Both the position numbers and the translations under genes were made by a program. Below, one piece after another: positions 4,728-9,051 of a DNA stretch of 9,051 bases. The notes under the pieces were generated by a model. That model was not told the DNA's origin and did not search any database. It saw only the letters and a list, made by a program, of their open reading frames with translations. The stretch is from an uncultured Oscillospiraceae bacterium (GTDB taxonomy: Bacteria > Bacillota > Clostridia > Oscillospirales > Ruminococcaceae), in the NCBI GenBank assembly GCA_900552945.1, contig USBI01000059.1:1-9051 (forward strand), given 5' to 3'. How positions within the stretch are numbered: position 1 is the first letter of the stretch; the number at the start of each line of letters is the position of its first letter.

Positions 4728-6689
4728 GTGAACCGCGAAATACATGTAGCAAAAACCGGCAGCGACCTTGCCGCCGGCACCAGAGAAGAACCGTTTCTGA
4801 CCATATCGCAGGCGGCGAAGGTCGCCGAAACGGGCGATACGGTCATCGTCCATGAAGGAGAATACCGCGAGTGGGTCAAACCCCAGCACAGCGGGTACAG
4901 CAACATCAGCCGCATTACCTATCAGGCCGCTGAGGGGGAAAAGGTGGTCATTAAGGGTTCCGAGCGGATCCAGAACTGGGAGCCGGTAGAGGGCACCGTC
5001 TGGAAAGCAGTCATCCCCAACGCCTTTTTCGGGGATTACAACCCCTACGCCGAACGGCTGGACGGCGACTGGTACGCGTGGCCGGCTGACAAGTTCGTCC
5101 ACCCGGGCGAGATTTATTTGAACGGAAAATCCTTTTATGAAGCACGTACCCTGGACGAGGTGAAGCATCCGCAGAAACGGGTGGATTTTACCCCGCCGTG
5201 GAGCACCCGTGTGGAAAAGATCCTCGAACCGGAACAGACGATATACCAGTGGTGCTGTGAGGTGGACGCGCAAAACACCACCCTTTACGCAAACTTTCAG
5301 GGCGCCGACCCCAACCGGGAGCTTGTGGAGATCAACGTGCGCAAATGCTGTTTTTACCCGGATAAGGTCGGCATGAACTACATTACCGTCCGCGGGTTTG
5401 AAATGGCGCAGGCCGCCTGCCCCTGGACTCCGCCGACCGCCGACCAGCCGGGCCTTCTGGGCGCCAACTGGAGCCGCGGCTGGATTATTGAGAACAACAT
5501 CATTCACGACGCGAAATGCTCCGGCATCAGCCTTGGCAAGGAAGCGTCGACCGGGCACAATCTCTCCATCCGCCGCCGGCAGAAACCGGGCTACCAGTAC
5601 CAGATGGAAGCGGTCTTCCGCGCACTGCAGATCGGCTGGAGCAAGGAGAAGATCGGCTCGCACATTGTGCGCAACAACGTGATCTATGACTGCGGGCAAA
5701 ACGGCGTAGTCGGCCATATGGGTTGTGTGTTCAGCGAGATTTACGGCAACGAGATCTACAACATCAACGTCAAACACGAGTTTTTCGGGTATGAGATCGC
5801 GGGCATCAAGCTGCACGCCGCCATTGATGTGCAGATCCACAACAACAGCATCCACAGCTGCGCGCTGGGCACCTGGCTGGACTGGCAGGCGCAGGGCACC
5901 AGGGTCAGCTGCAACCTGTACTACCACAATGATCGCGATCTGATGATCGAGGTCACCCACGGCCCCTGCCTGGTGGACAACAACCTGTTCGCTTCCTCCC
6001 ATTCGCTGGATGATTACGCGCAGGGTACCGCTTATGTGAACAATCTTTTCTGCGGCAAGACCCACGCGGAAAAGGTGCTTGACCGTTCCACCCCGTACCA
6101 CTTCCCCCACACCACACAGGTGGCGGGCACAGCGGTGGTTTACGGGCAGGACCACCGGTATTACAACAATATTTTTACTGCCTATGATGGTTATGAAACG
6201 ACCGCTCCAGCGGGCCGCGGAATCAATGGCTGCGGCACGGCGGTCTACAACGGCAGTACCGCTTCTTATGAGGAGTATCATCAGAAAATCGTGGATCAAG
6301 GCATTGGCGATCTGGAGCTGTTCCAGCGCACCGAACAGCCGGTTTATGCGGGCTGCAACGCCTACTTTAACGGCGCGGAAGCGTTTGACCGGGAGCAGGA
6401 AAATTGCTGTATGCCGGAGTTTTCCCCGCATGTGAAGGTGTCACACGAGGCGGACGGGGTCTATCTGGAGCTGGATATCCCAGAAGAGATGCTCTCGCTC
6501 CTCTCCCGCGTCCATTCCACCGAAACTCTCGGTACGGTGCGCATTGTCGACGCCATCTATGACGCGCCGGACGGCAGCTTTATCACACTGGATACCGACC
6601 TGCTGGGCAGAAAGCGTTCGGAGCACCCCTGCGCCGGCCCGCTGGAAGGTCTTACCGCCGGTCACAACCGGGTGAAGGTCTGGGGTTAA
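4728..6689 (+). CDS. xylC: GH120 family beta-xylosidase (XylC-like)
   Basis: This 653-residue protein is a right-handed parallel beta-helix enzyme that closely resembles, as I remember it, Thermoanaerobacterium saccharolyticum XylC, the founding GH120 beta-xylosidase that releases xylose from xylo-oligosaccharides. Seen: N-terminal HVAKTGSD...AGTREEPFLTISQAA, typical of pectate-lyase-fold proteins; AAEGEKVVIKGSERIQ (67-82); TVRGFEMAQAACPWTPPTADQ (220-240); and beta-helix rungs with N-N-x-I repeats (WIIENNIIHD, HIVRNNVIYDCG, VQIHNNSIHSC, LVDNNLF). Asp385 in WLDWQAQGTR and Glu408 in MIEVTHGP are 23 residues apart, the spacing of the published XylC nucleophile and acid/base (Asp382, Glu405). The start is GTG at 4728 with AGGAGG nine bases upstream. 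There is no signal peptide, so it acts in the cytoplasm. It is monocistronic, with no transporter beside it here. The C-terminal part from about 565 is probably the family's beta-sandwich-like lid. Confidence 0.92.
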   Translation: MNREIHVAKTGSDLAAGTREEPFLTISQAAKVAETGDTVIVHEGEYREWVKPQHSGYSNISRITYQAAEGEKVVIKGSERIQNWEPVEGTVWKAVIPNAFFGDYNPYAERLDGDWYAWPADKFVHPGEIYLNGKSFYEARTLDEVKHPQKRVDFTPPWSTRVEKILEPEQTIYQWCCEVDAQNTTLYANFQGADPNRELVEINVRKCCFYPDKVGMNYITVRGFEMAQAACPWTPPTADQPGLLGANWSRGWIIENNIIHDAKCSGISLGKEASTGHNLSIRRRQKPGYQYQMEAVFRALQIGWSKEKIGSHIVRNNVIYDCGQNGVVGHMGCVFSEIYGNEIYNINVKHEFFGYEIAGIKLHAAIDVQIHNNSIHSCALGTWLDWQAQGTRVSCNLYYHNDRDLMIEVTHGPCLVDNNLFASSHSLDDYAQGTAYVNNLFCGKTHAEKVLDRSTPYHFPHTTQVAGTAVVYGQDHRYYNNIFTAYDGYETTAPAGRGINGCGTAVYNGSTASYEEYHQKIVDQGIGDLELFQRTEQPVYAGCNAYFNGAEAFDREQENCCMPEFSPHVKVSHEADGVYLELDIPEEMLSLLSRVHSTETLGTVRIVDAIYDAPDGSFITLDTDLLGRKRSEHPCAGPLEGLTAGHNRVKVWG

Positions 6690-6717
6690 GGCAAACCTTC
6701 CCTATCATAATATGTGT

Positions 6718-6748
6718 AAAAAGCGCCCTTTTAAAAGGGCGCTTTTTT
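6718..6748 (+). terminator. Rho-independent terminator of the GH120 gene
   Basis: AAAAA precedes GCGCCCTTTT (6723-6732), which pairs perfectly with AAAAGGGCGC (6733-6742) and is followed by TTTTTT (6743-6748). The stem core is GCGCCC/GGGCGC. Its symmetry makes it bidirectional, so it also blocks any readthrough from the minus strand. It begins 28 bases after the stop codon. Confidence 0.93.
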
Positions 6749-7110
6749 GCGCGCGGAACAGCCGGCGCCTAAACGAAGCTGTTTGGCTGTATTGGTGGAA
6801 TGAACGGCACGGCTGTGCGGACCTAGAAACCTGCCCTGTCTGGCGGACGCATCGGGTGCACCGTTTGAACACCCGGCGTTTCACCGGAAGAGGGCGGTGC
6901 TTTTCCTTTGCTGGCCGCGGCGTGTGTCCCGCCGGGATACTGCCGAAGCCTGCGGTGTCCCGCGGGAGCGGCTTTTTATCTGTCCGCCAGGGGTTCTTCC
7001 GCCCTGTTCATAGGGCTCTCATGGCTTTTTCCTGCTGACCTTTAAAGCAAGCGGCTGTTCCGCCCAGCGGCGCAACGGTGTGTGTCTTTTTCTAAAATGG
7101 CTCCATACAA
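6749..7110. other. GC-rich gap without a recognisable gene
   Basis: About 360 bp lie between two terminators. Open frames here, such as 6712-7038 on the plus strand, give Arg/Cys-rich translations with no domain, no Shine-Dalgarno site and a start inside the terminator, so I do not call them. The segment has several short inverted repeats: CGGGTG/CACCCG near 6856-6881, and a stem AAGCC (6946-6950) with GGCTT (6970-6974) followed by TTT. It could be a decayed gene or an unrecognised structured RNA. I found no match to 6S, RNase P, SRP RNA or tmRNA motifs. Confidence 0.5.
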
Positions 7111-7145
7111 ACGGAAAAACCGGCTGAACTCAGCCGGTTTTCCGT
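7111..7145 (-). terminator. Bidirectional hairpin terminator
   Basis: ACCGGCTGA (7119-7127) pairs with TCAGCCGGT (7130-7138), and flanking A/T bases plus ACGG/CCGT lengthen the stem. On the minus strand the stem is followed by TTTTTCCGT, a U-tract. It lies about 95 bp beyond the flavodoxin stop and is the last of three hairpins there, so it is probably the backup terminator of the DUF3793-flavodoxin operon. Confidence 0.75.
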
Positions 7146-7164
7146 TGCATAAGAGAAGATGGAG

Positions 7165-7186
7165 AATGTTTCACAAAAGAAACATT
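7165..7186. repeat. Perfect inverted repeat AATGTTTC / GAAACATT
   Basis: Two 8-bp arms (7165-7172 and 7179-7186) flank ACAAAA. The stem is AT-rich with no U-tract on either strand, so it does not look like a terminator. It may be a small operator or a transcript-end structure. There is no gene start nearby to regulate except distant ones. Confidence 0.5.
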
Positions 7187-7194
7187 TATGAAAG

Positions 7195-7224
7195 GAATAA
7201 AAGGCGGGAGGAGAGAAACCGCCT
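7195..7224 (-). terminator. Probable terminator directly after flavodoxin
   Basis: On the minus strand AGGCGG (7224 to 7219) pairs with CCGCCT (7207 to 7202) across an 11-base pyrimidine-rich loop and is followed by TTTATT. It lies 16 bases after the flavodoxin stop codon. The 6-bp GC-rich stem is short, and the downstream hairpin at 7111-7145 is stronger. Confidence 0.55.
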
Positions 7225-7239
7225 CTTATCGGCAGAAAA

Positions 7240-7662
7240 TCAGGCAAGCGCCTCGCCCAAGGCTTTGCAGGCGGCTTCGGCCGCGTCGTCCGGCGCTTCA
7301 CAGCAGATGACGCTGTCGCACACCAAAACGGCGCCGTCGTTTTGGCAGGTCTCTTCCCAGGCGCGCATCCACTCGCCGTCGCCCCAGCCATAAGAGCCGA
7401 AAAGGGCGATTCTTTTGCCGGAAAGCCCGGTTTCACAGCTTGCGAACATGGGTTCGAATTCGCTTTCTTCCAGTTGTTCCGCGCCCATGGAGGGGCAGCC
7501 GAACGCGACCGCGTCAAACTGTGTAAGCAGTTCGGGGGTGAATTCAGAGGCGGTGTAGACGGTGACCTCCGCGCCGGCGGCCTTCGCGCCGCTTTCCACA
7601 AAACCGGCCATTGTTTCGGTGTTGCCGGTACCGCTCCAGTAAACTACTGCGACCTTGCTCAT
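7240..7662 (-). CDS. Short-chain flavodoxin
   Basis: This 140-residue protein is an FMN-binding low-potential electron carrier of the cytoplasm that can replace ferredoxin. Seen: phosphate-binding loop YWSGTGNTE (8-16) after the first strand KVAVV; the 50s isoalloxazine loop FGCPSMGAEQLEE (54-66); and the third FMN loop FGSYGWGDGEW (88-98). Its length matches clostridial flavodoxins. It is acidic, as expected. The start is ATG at 7662 with AGAAGG seven bases upstream. It follows the DUF3793 gene by 33 bp on the same strand and shares its promoter, which carries a metalloregulator-like operator. That context fits the known role of flavodoxin as an iron-sparing substitute. It ends in two or three hairpins. 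Family certain; the physiological partner is unknown. Confidence 0.95.
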   Translation of the reverse strand: MSKVAVVYWSGTGNTETMAGFVESGAKAAGAEVTVYTASEFTPELLTQFDAVAFGCPSMGAEQLEESEFEPMFASCETGLSGKRIALFGSYGWGDGEWMRAWEETCQNDGAVLVCDSVICCEAPDDAAEAACKALGEALA

Positions 7663-7695
7663 GAAAAAACCTTCTTTCTGTTTATCAAGATGGCG

Positions 7696-8247
7696 TCAGG
7701 CGGCTACGGTGAGCTGATACACCGTCCGCCCGCTGTTCCACAGCCGGGAATAAATCTCCCGGCACTTTTTAAACTGCTCGAACCGCTTGCGGGCCTCGCA
7801 CTCGTTGCAGTAGACCTTCCAGCATCCGCAGCATTTGCAGCCCTTTCCCCCGCTGTTGATAAAGCCGAGTACATCTTCCAGCGGATAACCCAAAAACACG
7901 CCGATTTCATGCGGGAACCCATCCTGCTCGCAGACCCGCCTGCGCAGGGTGGAGACCGCTTTTCCGGCGCTCTGCCCGGCGTAACCGTATCCGCTTAGAA
8001 AAGCGGCGGTCGCGGTTTCTTCTAGTTCTCGCTGCAAATGGGAAAACCGGCAGACATAAACCAGCGCTTTTCCGTTTTTTACCGCGAGCGGGATGAGCGT
8101 CACCCCTTTTGCGCCAAGCAGCCGGTTCCACTGGCAGAGTTCCTGCCGGAGCGCGCTGCCCGACTCTGCAGGCACATGGATGAGGTTCGCGGTTTTTAAG
8201 CCCGCCAGCGTGGGTGAACAGTGTTCAATGAGATACCGTTCTAACAT
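7696..8247 (-). CDS. DUF3793 family protein, Cys-rich
   Basis: This 183-residue cytoplasmic protein of unknown function is recognised as DUF3793 by its hallmark FPHEIGVFLGYPLEDVLGFI (111-130), followed by GCWKVY. The N-terminal HCSPTLAGLKTANLIHV and central VYVCRFSHLQREL also fit the family. The family is mostly clostridial and is often found next to flavodoxin and ferrous-iron genes, from general knowledge. Residues 136-150 hold six cysteines (Cys137, 139, 140, 142, 147, 150) in GCKCCGCWKVYCNEC, a plausible metal or cluster site, with further Cys at 10, 38, 66, 106 and 162. There is no signal peptide or membrane span. The start is ATG at 8247 with AAAGGAG seven bases upstream. It is first in an operon with flavodoxin under a promoter covered by a palindromic operator. 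A function in metal homeostasis or flavodoxin maturation is only a guess. Confidence 0.88.
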   Translation of the reverse strand: MLERYLIEHCSPTLAGLKTANLIHVPAESGSALRQELCQWNRLLGAKGVTLIPLAVKNGKALVYVCRFSHLQRELEETATAAFLSGYGYAGQSAGKAVSTLRRRVCEQDGFPHEIGVFLGYPLEDVLGFINSGGKGCKCCGCWKVYCNECEARKRFEQFKKCREIYSRLWNSGRTVYQLTVAA

Positions 8248-8277
8248 ATCGGCGCTCCTTTCTTTTGGGGGATTGTG

Positions 8278-8293
8278 GTTAGTTTAAGCTAAC
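8278..8293. promoter_or_regulatory. Second operator-like palindrome GTTAG-TTTAAG-CTAAC in the leader
   Basis: GTTAG and CTAAC flank TTTAAG, giving 8-bp arms with one mismatch. The motif repeats the core of the operator at 8339-8354 (GTTAG-TTTTGA-CTAAC), with centres 61 bp apart. It lies in the untranslated leader of the DUF3793 mRNA, about 30 bp before the ATG. Confidence 0.6.
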
Positions 8294-8332
8294 TAAAGAG
8301 GTGAAAAATCAACCGGTCTCCCGGCGTGAATC

Positions 8333-8360
8333 TCTTTGGTTAGTTTTGACTAACCAAAGA
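8333..8360. promoter_or_regulatory. Palindromic operator over the -10 of the DUF3793-flavodoxin promoter
   Basis: Perfect 12-bp arms, TCTTTGGTTAGT (8333-8344) and ACTAACCAAAGA (8349-8360), flank TTTG. It overlaps the -10 and the predicted start site (about 8351), a classic repressor position. The GGTTAG/CTAACC core resembles DtxR/IdeR-type boxes (TTAGGTTAG half-sites), although the half-site spacing differs. A DtxR-like iron or manganese regulator is therefore inferred, not shown. No candidate regulator gene lies in this window. Confidence 0.75.
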
Positions 8361-8386
8361 ATACAACAAAATATAATAATTGTCAA
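8358..8386 (-). promoter_or_regulatory. Sigma-A promoter of the DUF3793-flavodoxin operon
   Basis: The minus strand has consensus TTGACA (8381-8386), a 17-base AT-rich spacer and TATTCT (8358-8363). Transcription should start near 8351, giving a leader of about 104 nt. The strong promoter plus an operator on its -10 suggests high expression under derepression. Confidence 0.88.
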
Positions 8387-8549
8387 GAGGGAAAAGAAAA
8401 ATTTTTTTCAGGGCGGATGAACGCTGCTGAAACAGCCGCACACAGGGGTTTAAACAAGCGCTTTGCCCCGCCTTCCCGCGCGGCCGGCAAAAAAATCCGG
8501 ACAGCGTTTTTTTAAAACACCGCCCGGGAAAGCATTCCGTAAAAACAAA
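8387..8549. other. Intergenic region, nothing firm
   Basis: This spacer between the DUF3793 promoter and the stop codon of the oxidoreductase completes a gap of about 300 bp. It holds A/T tracts around 8392-8408 and 8490-8516. A CCGG-(CAAAAAAAT)-CCGG repeat near 8482-8499 and a weak stem around 8503-8523 could end the oxidoreductase transcript, but neither is a convincing terminator. Confidence 0.4.
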
Positions 8550-9017
8550 TTATTCAGCTGTGCCGAGGCACCGGTCGAAGATGGTGCAGCAGTCGAGGGT
8601 CATCTTGTGAGAAGCGACTTTGCTTTCCAGCAGTCCCTGTTCAATACAGCGTACGGCCTCTTCCACCTGATAGGTGAACCCGTTGCGTTCCGGCTGGCAG
8701 TATTCTTCCGCCAGCTTGCGGTCCTTGTCATACAGCCGCACGGTGTTGCCCCAGTGGAGGTGATCGATGAAGATGTATCCATCCTCCCCGTACAGATAAC
8801 CGTTTTCCGGGAGCTTGGTGGCAATGGAGCACTGCCCGTTGATGAGGTAATCCCCGTACCGGAGATTGAGGTTGACCGTCTCGTCCACCCCGGTGGATGC
8901 CCGGATGACGGTCGGGTCGATTTCGGTCAGCTCGTTTTCGGTAAAGAAGCTGAGCACCTCAATGAGGTAAACGCCGAGGTCGTACATGGCGCCGCCGCCC
9001 AGAGCGGGGTCGTACAT
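8550..9017 (-). CDS. Gfo/Idh/MocA family oxidoreductase, C-terminal part
   Basis: This is the last 155 residues of an NAD(P)-dependent sugar or inositol dehydrogenase-type enzyme. The family is usually about 320-350 residues, so this is roughly the C-terminal half, the alpha/beta substrate-binding domain. Seen: DPALGGGAMYDLGVYLIEVLSFF (3-25), the GGGALYDLG motif that packs near the active site in this family, then beta-strands such as ETVNLNLRYGDYLINGQCSIA and the helix YQVEEAVRCIEQG typical of its end. The nucleotide-binding half and the catalytic EKP motif are off the window. Codons upstream of 9017 that appear to continue the protein (M-Y-K-R-Q) come from adapter sequence. The substrate cannot be told. 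It is on the same strand as the DUF3793 operon but about 300 bp upstream, so not co-transcribed in an obvious way. Confidence 0.88.
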   Translation of the reverse strand: MYDPALGGGAMYDLGVYLIEVLSFFTENELTEIDPTVIRASTGVDETVNLNLRYGDYLINGQCSIATKLPENGYLYGEDGYIFIDHLHWGNTVRLYDKDRKLAEEYCQPERNGFTYQVEEAVRCIEQGLLESKVASHKMTLDCCTIFDRCLGTAE

Positions 9018-9051
9018 CTGTCTCTTATACACATCTGACGCTGCCGACGAA
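9018..9051. other. Nextera read-1 adapter remnant (non-biological)
   Basis: Positions 9018-9050 match the reverse complement of the Nextera read-1 adapter, beginning with mosaic end CTGTCTCTTATACACATCT (9018-9036). Position 9051 would be the first base of the i5 index. It truncates the oxidoreductase gene and creates false coding sequence in both directions. Confidence 0.97.

Noticed and set aside
4482..6431. 649-codon minus-strand frame opposite the GH120 gene
   Set aside because: Val/Ala/His-rich antisense translation with no recognisable family; the plus strand carries a full-length GH120 enzyme with catalytic residues.
6712..7038. 108-codon plus-strand frame after the xylosidase
   Set aside because: It starts inside the xylosidase terminator and gives an Arg/Cys-rich low-quality translation without homology I can recognise.
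1..9051. Tn5-like mosaic ends at both window ends read as a transposon
   Set aside because: The mosaic ends are joined to Nextera adapter sequence, and there is no transposase and no target duplication, so this is library construction, not a mobile element.

Overview
The window looks like part of a chromosome from an anaerobic, Gram-positive Clostridia-type bacterium, and an Oscillospiraceae/Ruminococcaceae-like gut or fermenter lineage is my best guess. The reasons are strong AGGAGG-type ribosome binding sites, sigma-A promoters, an LCP cell-wall protein, a short-chain flavodoxin beside a DUF3793 protein, and a GH120 beta-xylosidase, all families common in Clostridia. No genomic end is natural. 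Positions 4-37 and 9018-9050 match Illumina Nextera adapter sequence, so real DNA spans only 38-9017, and the first and last genes are cut by the library or assembly ends, not by biology.

Layout. (1) 38-695, minus: N-terminal part of a LytR-CpsA-Psr (LCP) protein, with a candidate promoter at 795-823. (2) 696-1119: AT-rich spacer ending in a strong terminator (1071-1104) for the next operon. (3) 1120-3495, minus: operon of thioredoxin, single-domain rhodanese, and CoA-disulfide reductase with a fused C-terminal rhodanese. Thioredoxin and rhodanese overlap by ATGA. (4) 3767-4441, minus: a Crp/Fnr-family regulator upstream of that operon. A perfect TGTGATA-A-TATCACA palindrome sits about 39 bp upstream of the predicted thioredoxin start site, where a class II activator would bind. 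(5) 4728-6689, plus: a GH120 beta-xylosidase transcribed divergently from the regulator, ending in a strong terminator. (6) 6749-7110: about 360 bp of GC-rich sequence without a recognisable gene, then three hairpins. (7) 7240-8247, minus: operon of a DUF3793 protein and a flavodoxin, with a near-consensus promoter (TTGACA, 17, TATTCT) whose -10 is covered by a perfect 12-bp-arm palindrome. A second copy of the GTTAG...CTAAC motif lies in the leader. (8) 8550-9017, minus: C-terminal half of a Gfo/Idh/MocA oxidoreductase.

How the genes work together. The Crp/Fnr regulator, thioredoxin, rhodanese and CoA-disulfide reductase read as one redox and sulfane-sulfur handling module. The predicted recognition helix (R-E-x-x-x-R, as in CRP) fits the TGTGA half-sites at the operon's promoter. 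The DUF3793-flavodoxin pair reads as a metal-starvation operon: flavodoxin classically replaces ferredoxin when iron is scarce, and the operators look like those of a metalloregulator, though its identity is inferred. The xylosidase is a stand-alone cytoplasmic enzyme for xylo-oligosaccharide use. I did not find a mobile element, CRISPR array, tRNA or rRNA. The most novel points are the regulatory architectures and the uncharacterised Cys-rich DUF3793 protein.
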